Shown piece after piece: positions 18,587 through 33,340 of a stretch of 64,000 nucleotides of DNA. The DNA lies in NCBI RefSeq assembly GCF_040412425.1, contig NC_089781.1, positions 51,674,227-51,738,226 on the forward strand, written 5' to 3'. The notes under the pieces are model-generated. The model searched no databases. It saw only the letters and a list, made by a program, of their open reading frames with translations, and had not been told where the DNA came from. The stretch's first letter is position 1. The number at the start of each line of letters is the position of its first letter. The position numbers and the translations under genes are program-made. The stretch comes from Macrobrachium rosenbergii (Eukaryota; Arthropoda; Malacostraca; Decapoda; Palaemonidae).

Positions 18587-19290
18587 AGAGAGGAGAAGTC
18601 AGACCACTAACCCTCACTCCGTTTTGTGTCCCCTCGTCTCCTCAGGACACCTTTCCTCTTTCAGATCTCTGGGCAGTGGGAAGCTTCAGGCGCTATCAAG
18701 CAGCTTGCTTAAGGCCTCTGCTTTGATAATTAATTCCCTCTCCTTATTCATTTTACAGTGGCTTCATTCTCAGTCATCAAGACCTGTCCATTTTCGGTGG
18801 CTAAGTTTTCTTTCTTCGCTCGGCGATCGTGAAATCAATACAAGAATGTGCCTTGAATGTTTATTTTATTTTATCTTTTTAGTATACGAACCTCGAATTT
18901 TTATTTTTATTATATCCCGAGACAATGACAGGAATGACTCAGCAGCATGTTCTGGTAATAGAATCAAGCTAGGACAGTTTCCCTGTAGCGTGACTCTCAC
19001 AATTTCCTTATAGATATTTTCAAAACATTCATTGATGTAAAGCATTCTAACACAAAAGTAAGAAGGGTCCTCATCGCCACACTACAGACAAAGGGAAACT
19101 AATGGAATATATTTGTTTGCATTGAAGGAGTGTCAGATTTAGAACAGCAAGTGAAAACATATGTTATAGAATAATTATGAAGTCCGAGAATGGTCAAGTG
19201 ATAATAAAAGTGAAAGTCGTCGGGAGAGTCATCATCTGCACGTGTCTGTGTTTGGGAAACGATAAGAATTTGTGTAGATGGAAGGTCTGA
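18583..19290. other. no recognisable gene
   Basis: A 171-codon frame overlapping the CA tract (18498-19013) has no family features. The rest has no supportable frame. Confidence 0.5.
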
Positions 19291-19560
19291 AGCCAGAATG
19301 GAAGAGGACAGAATGCCTAAAGTGGTTATGGAAGGATCAGTCGGAGCGAAAAGACCGGTGGGGAGACCGAGGATGAGACGGAAAGATAATGTGTTCAGAG
19401 ATCTCAGAGCATTGGGAGTGGAGGATGATCCTGAGAATAATTGGAGAGATGCAGCACTCAACAAGGGAACGTGGAGAGATCCGATTGCAAGCGGCCACAG
19501 GCCGCAAGTGAATGGAAGGTACAAATTGCCTGGCATAAGTAGGCCGGAAGGACCACCTCA
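19291..19560 (+). pseudogene. non-LTR retrotransposon (LINE) ORF 3' end fragment
   Basis: The C-terminal tail of a LINE reverse-transcriptase polyprotein. The segment RMPKVVMEG, then KRPVGRPRMRRKDNVFRDLR and LGVEDDPENNWRDAALNKG, follows the well-known pattern GxRxxGRPxxRWxDxVxxDL. The usual RW is replaced by MR. Only this tail is present; the reverse-transcriptase core is missing upstream, as in a 5'-truncated insertion. The frame remains open to 19648, but what follows the tail is not recognisable. The clade cannot be fixed from this piece. Confidence 0.65.
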
Positions 19561-20004
19561 AAGTGTATCCAGAATTTGTCAGGTAATAAGGAATACTTGG
19601 TTCTCAGATAAAACGATGAGGGAAAAGGTTAGTAATGCAATTTCTTAAAACAGCGAAAATGGAAAAACAAATTATAGGTGAAATGGCGTGTGCAGAATTG
19701 GCTTAAGATATATCTGACCATTATATGCTTTAAACTTATATGAATAAAGTAAGTATTTTCAGCTGGGAAAAATGTTGTTTGCTGCAGAAAATGCAAGAAT
19801 CTAAATATATCACATATATATGTGTATAGCGGCAAGGGATTAGTATTTGTTATTTTCCATGTTCATGAGCTATACTTGCATAACAAATGAGATGAAGACT
19901 GTTCTGTATACTCAAAATAAAACTTTTTTATAAGCCAAAAGAACAAGTGCCTGCTCATTTACGAATGAACTCAACCACCTGAAAAGGTATCCATTAGGAG
20001 GCAC

Positions 20005-20492
20005 CACATGCTCAATAGATGACGCCCAGAAGGCACCCAATAGCATTAACGTTTAGAGGTTTCAGATGCTCACGAGAAGAAGCCCAAAAAGATTTCAGTA
20101 TCATTAAGGTATGTAATTTTCAGATGCTTTGATGACGCCCAAAGTGAATTTAATATCACCAAGGAATCTGACTTATAACTATGCTTGATATTAGGCTCTT
20201 TTGAACGTACTCCTTTGAGCATCTGAAACTTATAAGTTTCTAATTCTAAGTTTCTGATGCTCAATAGATGACGCTCAAAAGGAATCTAATATCATGAAAG
20301 TTTAAGAGTTTCAGATTCTCGACAGATGACGCGCAAAAGGAATGTAATAATGTGGTTTATTTATACGTTTCAGATGCTCAATAGATGGCGCTAGAAGAAA
20401 CCTCATATTACGAAGGTTTTAAGTATCAGATGCTCAGTATATGACGCCCAAAAGGAATCCAGTAGCATAAGTATATAAGTTCACTTCCTTGG
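20005..20492. repeat. minisatellite, ~65-bp unit, about 7 degenerate copies
   Basis: The recurring core is TTTCAGATGCTCAATAGATG followed by ACGCCCAAAAGGAAT and ATATCA. One unit near 20160-20235 appears inverted (GAGCATCTGAAACTTATAAG). Its flanks CCACCTGAAAAGG and TTGGAATCTTCG recur around a non-expanded copy at 22.6 kb. Confidence 0.75.
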
Positions 20493-20540
20493 AATCTTCG
20501 TGCATACATTCCAGTGAAGCCATTAATTATGCCCCCGTGT

Positions 20541-21423
20541 TAGTCACTTTGTGAAAGGTGACAGGCAGATGAGTGGCAGGAGCAGGTAAATATGCTTGAA
20601 CTTGTGAATGATCAATGAAGAATTGAGACGTGTCTTTGAATATCTCAGTGACTTTCGTGCACTTGATGGACGTAAAAGCCACACTTGGATTCTATAAACA
20701 GTATCTTCAGTGTCATAATAAGAATAATAATGACCATAATGAAACGATAACCGTTGTAGTAAGACCCTATTGTTACTAGCAACAGTGCTAGTACTACTAG
20801 AAGTCGTAGTTGCGTACAAACAGCAATCACTTGTTGGCAACTGCAGGAGAGAAAAGACCCTTCATTAGATTTTTGAGATGTATTGTTAACGGGAATGGCT
20901 TTAGCCGCCCGCTGTCAGTGGAAATAAAGTTCAGTATGTCCTTGAAGGTTCTCTGTGTATAAATTTTTCTCAAAGTTTATAAACGACACCTAGATTCTAT
21001 CGCTTTAGATCCTATCGTAAGTGTTATAACATAAGGTCAGGTTAGGAATATCGTTAACCAGAAGTAATTAAAGTTTAACGCAGTTGTCATGGGAGTAGAA
21101 AGAATGCATTCTTATCAGTTATAGCTTCAATTTTGACAAGTATATACAGAAAACCAAAAGGATCGTTGGTGAAATATCGATAAAAGTATGTGGATACAGG
21201 AAAGAACAAGACAATGATTACTGCCGAATTCATACTTTTATACTACTAAATTATAGCTCAAAACTTTTGCAGAAACTCTCTACAGGACTTGGGAGCTATT
21301 TTTAGAATGTGCTGCCTACAATTACTTCTTCCAGCATAGTTATGTCCTGAGGTAGAATAACTATAAGCTCTTAAATCTTTGCTTAGGTCAACATGTGCCA
21401 AATGTATTATTTTTAGAAACAGA
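20541..21423. other. no recognisable gene
   Basis: I saw no frame, splice chain or element that I could support. Confidence 0.45.
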
Positions 21424-21464
21424 CTAAATACATACATACATACATACATGCATGCTTACACACA

Positions 21465-21528
<64 letters not shown>

Positions 21529-21540
21529 TCTATATATATA
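21424..21540. repeat. (CATA)n then (AT)n microsatellite
   Basis: Short CATA/CATG repeats, then about 60 bp of AT. Confidence 0.95.
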
Positions 21541-21767
21541 TTAACTTTATCACATACACAATTGTTCTGTGCATTAGTAGAGGGTACTAAAAGGACCTCA
21601 TTCAAACTGGATGGTATCTAATGGAGTTTTTAATTCAAAAGTTACAGAAGCTTTCTTGGACAAACAGTCACATTATCAAATGTCCGTATGGATGCTTGAT
21701 AATGTGGAACTGTTTAATCAAGCACTTAGCAACACGAATAAAACTCCATTAAATACAATAGTCACTA

Positions 21768-21770
<3 letters not shown>

Positions 21771-21819
<49 letters not shown>

Positions 21820-21926
21820 TATATATATACTATATATATATATATATATATTATATTTATATATATATGTAATATATATACATATATATATATATATACA
21901 CACACATATATATATATATTTGTGTG
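21771..21926. repeat. (AT)n with breaks and CA
   Basis: AT tract of about 150 bp, ending in ACACACA and GTGTGTG. Confidence 0.95.
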
Positions 21927-22274
21927 TGTTGTTTAAAATACAATGAATAAATGCTAATGCCCCAAGAGGATCAACTAGATAATACATAAATGAAAATTAA
22001 ACATTTGCTGATCAACTGATTGACACGGTACAGAGATTAAGAAAAGAAACAGCAATGAATTCTAAGAAAGGAGATGAATTAGCAGAAACGGCCGTCTCCA
22101 TTTGTCTTCCAGGACTATGAAGTAAACGATGGATAAGTGATATGTGTCATGGCTTGTCGAAGGAATATCGTTGAGACGAATGAATTTTGCATAACACATT
22201 CATATGGAAATACAGGATGACTAGTGCTGAGCCATATCTGTCTGCCTATTCAGTTTCCAACTCATGATGCAATC

Positions 22275-22277
<3 letters not shown>

Positions 22278-22334
<57 letters not shown>
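22278..22334. repeat. (AG)n microsatellite
   Basis: About 56 bp of AG. Confidence 0.97.
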
Positions 22335-22616
22335 CTAAGATTTTAAAGTTAATAAGCTATTCAAAAGTAAACGTCCTGATGAGTGTAAAAAAATGAAGAA
22401 AAGAAAACGATTTCAAGTTACTTAGCTATATACTTTGTAAGTGAGAAAAATACAGCGGTTTATACCTTAAATGATGCAGTTTATATTCATACACGAGGTA
22501 CCTATGTAGATCCTAAAGTATTAATTATGTAATGATTATTTTTCATGTATTCGAACGTTAATGGAACGAGGACATAAAAATTCTGAACTAAATCTTTCCT
22601 CCGTGTAAATCACTTG

Positions 22617-22765
22617 TACCAGATGAACGCATCCACCTGAAAGGGTAGCGCTAAAAACATCACCTGCTCAGCAAACGGCGCCGAAAAAGAATAAGACAGC
22701 GTTGTGCTTCTTGGAATCTTCGCGTGAACATTCCGTTGAAGGTATTAATAATATCGCTTACGTTT
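22617..22765 (+). repeat. diverged single-copy relative of the 20-kb minisatellite locus
   Basis: CCACCTGAAAGGGTAGCGC, CTGCTCAGCAAACGGCGCC and CTTGGAATCTTCGCGTGAAC then ATTCC line up in order with the two edges of the 20.0-20.5 kb locus. Here only about one 65-bp unit lies between the flanks. Confidence 0.6.
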
Positions 22766-22790
22766 TTAACCACAAATAGTGATGATATTT

Positions 22791-22818
22791 CATATTATTA
22801 TTATTATTATTATTATTA

Positions 22819-22856
<38 letters not shown>

Positions 22857-22878
22857 GTTATTATTATTGTTATTATTA
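22791..22878. repeat. (ATT)n microsatellite
   Basis: About 88 bp of ATT with GTT interruptions. Confidence 0.97.
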
Positions 22879-23714
22879 GCCTAAAGTTCATTGATATACA
22901 TTTATTTATTTTACAAGAACGTATCTAGTCAGTTATACTTTAGCAGTCAAATTCAGCTTACAATAATTTGTTCGAGATTAAGCTGGCCTTATGCCAGCAT
23001 GGATTCCTATTACTCATAGACCGTTTCATGTATGAAATGGAAAGCTCAGTAGGCAAAGGTTTTAAACTTTTGTGAACCGTATCAAGTAGCAAATGAAGAA
23101 TTATATAAGCTAAGGAAAATGGAAAATGAGGAGCATAGCAAGATAGAAAACGGAATTGTAAAACTCTACGGACTTACCGTGCCACATTTCACTTACCCGA
23201 ACATCTTGACAATTGTAAAAGCATCGATCTTGAAGTGGTAAGGGATCGATGGAGGAAAAGTCAAGATCTGAAGTCAATGATAGAGTGAGGGTGGCGTCAT
23301 GTTTAAAAGGAAAACATCTTGTGTTTTGTCTTCATGAGAGGCTGTAACTGTTAATATATTTGCTGGCTCATGCATCGTGTTTGCACCTTGAGCAAGGACT
23401 GTAGTGTGAGAGTGTAAATTTCTGTATTTTAAGTGTGCCTTCATACACTGAAGAGACAAAAAAAAAAAAGTTGTGCGTTGTTTGTAAAGGCATAGAACAG
23501 GAGGTGGGAAGGAAAGCAGCAACTAGAAAAACCGCTGGGCAAAGTGCCGAAGGACCTGTGTTTATATTATCAAACTGAAAAAAAACGGAAAATTCAACCC
23601 CAGGTGATTCAATTTCATTTTTATTACATTCTCTTCGGTTTTTTTTTAGCGATAGACTGATTAACTCTGGTCTTCAGATATGACAAGCAAAATTCTATAA
23701 AAATCACTACCATA
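22879..23714. other. no recognisable gene
   Basis: Contains short A-runs (23459-23470) and no supportable frame. Confidence 0.45.
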
Positions 23715-23754
23715 TACATTAAATTCTTAAAATTATATACTTTTATGTATATAC

Positions 23755-23791
23755 CTATATATACACACATATCTATCTATCTATCTATTTA

Positions 23792-23857
<66 letters not shown>
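23755..23857. repeat. (CTAT)n then (AT)n microsatellite
   Basis: Short CTAT repeats followed by about 65 bp of AT. Confidence 0.95.
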
Positions 23858-23860
<3 letters not shown>

Positions 23861-24465
23861 TTAGTAATTTTTAAACAACAAATCGGACGAGAATAAATCG
23901 AAAGATATGTACAGAATAAATCCTTTGACAATAAACGTCCTTGTAACATCATTCTATGCCAAGAATATTTTGTTTTTCTTATTTCTAACCTCGTCATTAA
24001 CTATAGTTATGAATGACGTGCAGAACCTTTCAACTGATGATATTGACATAATTAAAACCATCTAACAAAACACGTTCATGTAGCGTCCCTCCACGAAGAG
24101 GAATGTTTTATTTGATCAACCTGACGTCAAATATCAGATCAATGAATGGAACTGTAGACGGCTTCCATTCTCGCTGTAGAACGTGGTGATGTAGTTGCCA
24201 GGTGTCACCAGTGTTTTGTTTCGACTGCCATTCATTTTACGGGTGCCTTTTCTTGTATCCTGGTAGAAATAAAGGTTATAGAATCATCGGATGTGCGATG
24301 ACATATGATCTTTGCATTTAATCGATGTATTCTTTGTATTTGTCAACGCAGAAAGTAATCAACTAGTCTTTTTTGTTACTTATGCAGACCTTTACTTGCT
24401 CCCTTGTAGCCATATGGGTAAACATGAATTTATATACATAAGTAATTAAATCCCCCGGAGTTTCT
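23858..24465. other. no recognisable gene
   Basis: AT-rich sequence with no element or frame that I can name. Confidence 0.45.
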
Positions 24466-24469
24466 TCGG

Positions 24470-24625
24470 CAAAAATCGAGTTTTCAGCACAAGCTCCGCC
24501 GTACATGAAACTCTCAGCCACGGGACATGAAACTTTCAGCCGCGGCCAATGAAACTTTCAGGCATGGATCAGTGTTATTGGCACCAATAGCAGTGCCATA
24601 CGTACGATCATGGCTAAGGACCACT
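24470..24625 (+). repeat. fragment of a decapod dispersed repeat
   Basis: Triplicated phrases of the form ATGAAACTCTCAGCCACGG, ATGAAACTTTCAGCCGCGG and ATGAAACTTTCAGGCATGG, followed by ACGATCATGGCTAA. I recall this phrase as part of a very common repeat in decapod sequences. The rest of that repeat is missing here. Confidence 0.55.
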
Positions 24626-24631
24626 GCACCT

Positions 24632-25100
<469 letters not shown>

Positions 25101-25242
25101 ATATACGTATAGCGTTATGTTAAGGATATCAGCGTTTTGAATAGTGTTATTATACAGTAATTCACTGCTTACAATGAACCAGAAGCGGTTGCAGATGTTA
25201 AGTATTTCGTTCGTTCATCTTAAGCGAATGTAATAATTTAAA

Positions 25243-26740
<1,498 letters not shown>

Positions 26741-26959
26741 TAGTTTTCCTGGATAACGACAGAAATAGATAAAGTAGGCTCCGAAGCTGGATAGTTGAGT
26801 AGAGCGAACTCCATCTCATTTTCATTGAACTTTATAATTGAAATTCATGAGCATCTGGATATTCATATAAAAAGAGCATCGCTTGCTAAATCATTATTCA
26901 AAGTACCATCGACTCCAAATGAAAAGAAGTAGCGAACATTTCAATCGATAATATCTAGA

Positions 26960-26960
<1 letters not shown>

Positions 26961-27045
<85 letters not shown>
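26961..27045. repeat. (AT)n microsatellite
   Basis: About 85 bp of AT. Confidence 0.97.
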
Positions 27046-27048
<3 letters not shown>

Positions 27049-28084
27049 ATATGTTAGGTTTCTCAGTTGTTAATTTGAAACAGCCTTGTTTCATTTGTTA
27101 TCCTGCACTCCTGTTGTGTGAGGGAGGCGAGGTTACGTTCGTCTCTTTGTGTTTTTTTCTTCGTCGGTCAGGTTTTGGAAGGTAGATCGACAGGATCTCG
27201 TGATGCAGTCGACAGATCGACGGAGTTCTCGTAATGCAGTCGAGAACAAACAGCAGCACAGTTTTGAAGTATCGCCTGGTTGTTGGTAGTGAGTCCTTAT
27301 ACCGCAGGTGTGGGTCACCTATTGACCGTCTAGGAGAACGTTAACCCAGCTCCGGAGGTCGAGGTGGTAACTCAACCATGGTTACCAGTTTCGAGGAAAC
27401 ATCCTTCTGGGGCAGCAAAGCTGCTGCCGCATTGACTCTGTCGTGGTCTTTGGGGATGTCTCGGCAGGGTACGATGGTAGTCCTCGAGGATCGTGTATTG
27501 TGGTTCTGGATGATTACTCTGCTTATGATATGGTTATTTCATTTAGATATGTTGGAGGAGCAGTGTATGGGCCTTGAGTAATCGTTATGATGGTTTATTT
27601 CACTTTATGCGTGATATATGATGGTTCATTACCTGATCATTCATTGAAGTGAAGACAAAGTATAGCTCACTTATTGTTATTATTGTAATTTGTGATGGGT
27701 AAGTGTATAGCTCGTATTAATTATTGTTATTGGTAATGAACAAGCGTATGGTTAAACGTTTATTGGTTTTATTTTTGGTGCTGTTTAGTGTTTGTTTAAG
27801 GTCATTTTATGCAGCTAATTGTTGATCATTTAGTTAAAGACAGTTATTTGAATTGTAATTTGAGTATTGAGCATTTTATGATGTCTGTGTGGTTCCCAAA
27901 ACTTGGGCTCTTTGTAATTACTGTAAATAACTTAAGTTAATCAATTAGGTTTAACTACTTGAGTATTTTCTTTTCCTCTCTCCTCCTTCGGTTGTTGCAG
28001 TCGATCAGTCCATTCTAGACCCATTTTATTTATGGATTATGAACCTAGTGGGGGCACAGAAAATGACCATGGCAATGCATACAT

Positions 28085-28148
28085 ATTTATAACTATATAT
28101 ATAAATATACATATAATTATATATATTACATACATATATATAAACACA

Positions 28149-28247
<99 letters not shown>

Positions 28248-28252
28248 CCATA
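28085..28252. repeat. (AT)n/(CA)n compound microsatellite
   Basis: AT-rich, with a CA run near 28145-28170. Confidence 0.95.
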
Positions 28253-28916
28253 TATATCCTTTAAAAATGACTTACGTCTGATAAATATTGTTTTGCTTTA
28301 ATTTATTTGCATCAAGTGCATCTTTATTTGTCTTCATTTGAAAAATTTTTTAACTAAAGACCTTGCATTTAGAATAAATTACCATAGAAAAATTCTCACC
28401 TTATATGTGGATCCGAGCCCAACCTTGTTGGAGGAATTATTTGCCTACTGAAATCTAAATCACCGAGATAAGAAGGCAGAATCTTAACTCGGGTATTTTT
28501 GTATAAGTTTAAATCCATTGGGAGCTTTGAAGGGTCGAAGTGCTTCGCCATATTTTGTTTTTGTTTTTGAATGGTTACCATTTGGAAACGGGTATGTAAT
28601 TCCGCCTATTTATTTGGTATTCATCTCTGCTTTTATTTTCCATAATTATTTTCTCTAAACATATACGGACATAAGGAAGGCCTCTTTATATGTTATGAGA
28701 TTTCTTCTCATCACAAATGCGCGCGCAAGTAAGGATGTACCGCAATTTTGCAAGAAAGAAAATGGATATCCTTCGTTTTCTTCTGCGATAAGGAGGAGTA
28801 TTAAATAGGGATAACTATAAACTAAACATGAGTATGAGGACGTCAGTGCATTTCAGAAACAGATGCACGTTTATGGAACCTATATTGATGACATTAAAAT
28901 CAAAAGCATACATGTT

Positions 28917-28969
<53 letters not shown>

Positions 28970-30266
28970 TATTTGTTCCTTTTCTTTACTTCTGTTATTC
29001 TTCCTCTTCTTCATTGTTTCACCTATAAAATACAACCACATATTGAATTCTACCGTTAGCAATTCTTGACGTAAACAGTAACCATTTCCACAATATTGGA
29101 ACCGTCTTTAAGAAGCCTGGAGAGAGAGACACATTCAGGGGGATCACGTCCCTCCTAAATCCCAAACTCCACCCCCACCTCCACGAGGAACCGAGCGATC
29201 CTCGAGGTATTCGACTAAGCGGTCAGATGGCTTCCTCCCAGCCCTAGAGTCCTTTGGGATATTCAGAACAGGCGTTAATTAATGGACATGAGAGCAGAAA
29301 CGAGCCGTAATGTTCCTGTCACTCGATGATTCTTGGAACGTGTGAACCCGTCAGGTGAGATTGTTATGTTGCAGCCTAATCAAATTTACCATCGTTCAAC
29401 TGTGTTGTTATTTTAAAACCCTTTACAGTCTTTTATTGATTTCAAATTATTTAAAAACATGGATTTTTTATTCATTATTTAAAACTAGTTATTAGTTTTT
29501 AAACGATTATCTAAAACTGTTATCCAGGTGTTGTGTCACAGTCAATTGCTATAATAATGTTAAATCATGTAAATCAGGTAATATTTAAATGTGAAATATT
29601 GCTAGATTTTTACAAATAAATAGACAAATCTTAGAGCTAGTTGTTAATGAGTGCAAAACCTTCATAAAATTATTCTAATATGAAAAGACGAAATTCCAGT
29701 TTGCATTTATTTATTGTTGAAGTCACTTACAATATAAGTTATCATTTCAAGCAGAGAGTGATTTATAACCCTTTTTCTGTATAACATTAATTAGCAGTTC
29801 CTCGAAGCTTAGGTAACAAATTAACAACACTGAGTTACGAAATGAAATAAAATTAAATATAATTGAGTATGTCAGTTATTTAATTCACATTTTTCATACT
29901 TTTATATTCCTTTCTTTGAGGTTGGAGCAAAACTTTTATTCCAAATCATAATATTCACTCTATTTTTAATATATTTTAAAAAGAGTATAAAATATATATT
30001 GCAAATAGAAGAAAAGCCGAGTAAGCAAGTTCTATTGTTATATTCATTAATATCTCACTATGAAAAAAGAGAAAATGCATTAAAAAACGTATGAAATTAA
30101 CCGATATTATCCTCAGTAGACTCTTCTGTAATCAGTTTCCATAAGGATCCTCTGTTATTTTCCGTCATTGGTTTTTTCTAAATAACGCCCAGAGGGCCCC
30201 CTCCGCTAATAATGCATCATGACACCAGATAGCCAGAAACATTAAGAAGAAAGCAGCCTGTAATGG

Positions 30267-30302
<36 letters not shown>

Positions 30303-30305
30303 GCC

Positions 30306-30369
<64 letters not shown>
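28917..30369 (-). repeat. right arm of the large inverted repeat
   Basis: Reverse-oriented partner of 25243-26740. It begins inside (AG)n (28917-28966) and ends in (TAA)n (30266-30369). The arm contains TTCTTGACGTAAACAGTAAC, TTCCACAATATTGGAACCGT and GCGTTAATTAATG, all found reversed in the left arm. Confidence 0.88.
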
Positions 30370-30770
30370 GGGGCACAAAAGACCAGCTCCTGATAGACAA
30401 AATGGAAATGAAGAATAATAAGAGAAGGGGAATCAACCTAAGTATGGCATGGATTGACTACAATAAAACCTTCAACAAGATACCACACACATGGCTAGTA
30501 GAATGCCTGAAAATATATGGGGCAGCTTCCTAAAAGATACAATGCGCAACTGGAATACAATGCTACAAGCTCCTGGGATAATACTAGCAGAGGTTAAAGA
30601 TCAGGAGAGGTATCTTTCAAGGCAACTCACTGTCCCCACTACTCTTCATGTGGCCATGATTCCCATGAACAAAAGTACGCAGAAGATGGATGCTGGGTAC
30701 CAGGTCAAGAAAGGAGGCAACAGAATTAACCATCTGATGTTCATAGGCAACATCAAGAAGCTTGTATGAC
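30370..30770 (+). pseudogene. LINE reverse-transcriptase fragment
   Basis: Immediately outside the (TAA)n of the right arm, the frame reads KDQLLIDKMEMKNNKRRGIN, then MAWIDYNKTFNKIPHTWLVE and CLKIYG. This is the reverse-transcriptase segment with the motif-A aspartate (WIDY), normally DYKKAFDxVPHxW. After a frame change (30491-30769) comes GYQVKKGGNRINHLMFIGNI, where the catalytic motif-C pair of aspartates is replaced by Gly-Asn. The enzyme is therefore dead. It is a short piece of a LINE of the type whose motif A reads AWIDY; 5' and 3' parts are missing. Confidence 0.75.
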
Positions 30771-30905
30771 GTAAGCCATAAACACATATGAGCAATTCAG
30801 TAATCAGACACAGCACGCAGAGGTAATTAGGTGAAGAAGGCTGAACTCCACAGCATAGATCAGAAAACTAGGAAACATGAAATACACAAAACACTACACT
30901 CACGA

Positions 30906-31055
<150 letters not shown>

Positions 31056-31162
31056 GAAAACTATAAACGTCTTAATATTCAATACTTTTCTTCGAAGTAT
31101 TATATTATATATATATAAGGAAGGGTTTCTTAGGTGATAATAGTCTTTACTGTTGGGATATT

Positions 31163-31258
31163 AGCGACGGATTTGGGAATCGGACTAGAGTGACACACCA
31201 ACCAGTCTGTACGACTGGTTAGTGTGTCACTGTAAGTCCTGATTCCCCGTCCGTCGCT
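31163..31258. repeat. near-perfect hairpin, ~45-bp arms
   Basis: AGCGACGGATTTGGGAATC, then GGACTAGAGTGACACACCAA, is mirrored by GTGTGTCACTGTAAGTCC, then TGATTCCCCGTCCGTCGCT, around a short TGTAC loop. It coincides with the 5' part of a tRNA-like repeat head, so it is a head-to-head junction. Confidence 0.85.
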
Positions 31259-31411
31259 GGTTCGATCCACCGGGACGGTGGACTTATTATCACTCTAAAA
31301 TTCCTTCGGCAAACATATATGAAAAATATATTACTTCCGAGGTAGAGTGAATTGATATTAAAGGACGTTTGTAGCTTGATTGTATATGAATCACTGTGAT
31401 GTGATAAATAG

Positions 31412-31412
<1 letters not shown>
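31205..31412 (+). repeat. solitary copy of the tRNA-like SINE-type repeat
   Basis: GGTTCGATCCA at 31259-31269 is a perfect B box; GGTTAGTGTG upstream is a decayed A box. The body (AAATTCCTTCGGC, CCGAGGTAGAGTGAATTGAT) and tail (GTTTGTAGCTTGATTGTATA, GTGATAAATAG) match the 5.1-9.5 kb array. It ends directly in a 525-bp (AT)n. Confidence 0.8.
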
Positions 31413-31937
<525 letters not shown>

Positions 31938-32030
31938 CACACATACCTCAGGTGAAAATAAGAAACCGGTCAGACCTACACCTGCTTCTTATTTTTCACC
32001 TGTGGTAATGTGTGTATAAAATGAATCACA
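31938..32030. repeat. short hairpin made of the 10.8-kb repeat's terminus
   Basis: CTCAGGTGAAAATAAGAAACC (31947-31967) and its near-complement ending TTATTTTTCACCTGTGGTAA (31988-32007) are the outermost ~33 bp of the 10.8/11.7 kb dispersed repeat, placed tail to tail with almost no interior. Confidence 0.75.
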
Positions 32031-32045
32031 CAAAAAGTGATAATA

Positions 32046-32165
<120 letters not shown>

Positions 32166-32419
32166 AGGTTGAAGAGGTAAAGGCATGCATGTCTCTTACA
32201 AGAACAAGTTTATTCTGCCAACGTTTCACATCACATGATGCATCCTCAAGGCTGGAAATTACAGACAATAATACTTAAAATAACTTCCACAATGGAAAAG
32301 CTTTAAAATTTTTAAAATTTACAACTACAAAAAAATTAAAACAAGAACTTGAAAGGAACACCTACCAAGGCAAGAGCTAAAAGTGACTAGAAAGACAGGG
32401 AGGAAATAAACAAACGAAA

Positions 32420-32795
32420 GAAACCTATAACGAACGTGGAGAGTAAACAAACAGGCAGTTATGCTATAAACAGTTGTCTGACGACGATTGGGGTTTAGTG
32501 TTGGTACATTAGTTTTTATGAAAAGCGACTCCAACACCATCAACTCGTCGTCCTTACGGCAGATCCAATAATTTTAAAATCATTAATATCCAAGCGGGTA
32601 CCACAAATCTTGGAATGATTCCGAACATTGGATAATTCGGGATTGGACAATGTGCAACCCGTCCTGAAGCTGACACCAGGAGAAACGACCTTGAGGCCTC
32701 CTAGTACATCCAACGTAGGTTCCTGGACTACATCTGGGACAGGTATATTTATAGATAATGTTGGATGTCAAGGAAGGACTCAGTCTGTCCTTCAC
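32420..32795 (-). pseudogene. Penelope-like GIY-YIG endonuclease portion
   Basis: IIYKYTCPRC then TYVGCTRR (32583-32795 frame) holds the YxYxC...YVG core of the GIY-YIG nuclease as found in Penelope elements, where the first tyrosine motif is often IYK/VYK. The rest continues in another phase, with RNHSKICGTRLDINDFKIIG and a terminal segment ending near 32420. Confidence 0.75.
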
Positions 32796-33340
32796 TCTGA
32801 AAAAGAACGGATATTTAGAGGGTTTCGTGGAATCAACTTCAGATTTACAGCTGGCAATTCATGATGAATTAAATTCATACATTTCTTTTAAAACTTTTGT
32901 CATGAAGGAAAGGGAACTTAGCATAAATACATAATTTGGGAACGGTATATGTGGGAATAGGTTGTTCCATTTTGCAGTTAAGAGCTTATTAAGTACTCGA
33001 TGGAAATAGTGGGATGGAAAACAATTACGAAAAATTAGCCAAGAACTCTACTTCTTTATGAAAGGTCGTCCAGCTGGAAGTAAGAGAATACGCCCTGTGG
33101 AGGAGGGTAGAAAGAGAATTCAACTTAAAATTGAAATTACATGAACTATAAAAATTGGTGCCCAAACCTGTAAAAGTATTTTTCCTGTGAATGCTGGTTT
33201 GAAACCCATTATTTTCCTGGTGATGCGTAAGTCAAGAAATGATAAGGAGTTACGAGTTTCTTTCTCAACTGTAAACCTAATATTGGGATGTTGGGCATTA
33301 ATGAATTCTAAAAGGAGTCTGCATTAAAATCGCGCTTAAA

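Larger units (their letters stand above)
26741..28916. other. 2.2-kb spacer of the large inverted repeat
   Basis: Contains (AT)n at 26961-27045, a GC-richer stretch at about 27115-27560, and a (CA)n/(AT)n block at 28085-28250. The string CCTAGTGGGGGCACAG at 28042-28057, shortly after GTTGTTGCAG, recalls an LTR/primer-binding junction, but no partner LTR was found. No gene can be supported. Confidence 0.45.

Noticed and set aside
18498..19013. 171-codon plus-strand frame starting in (CA)n
   Set aside because: The start lies in the microsatellite shadow; the remainder has no recognisable domain.
27378..27581. 67-codon frame in the spacer, with a possible LTR/primer-site string at 28042
   Set aside because: No paired LTR, no Gag or Pol motif; the resemblance is too short.
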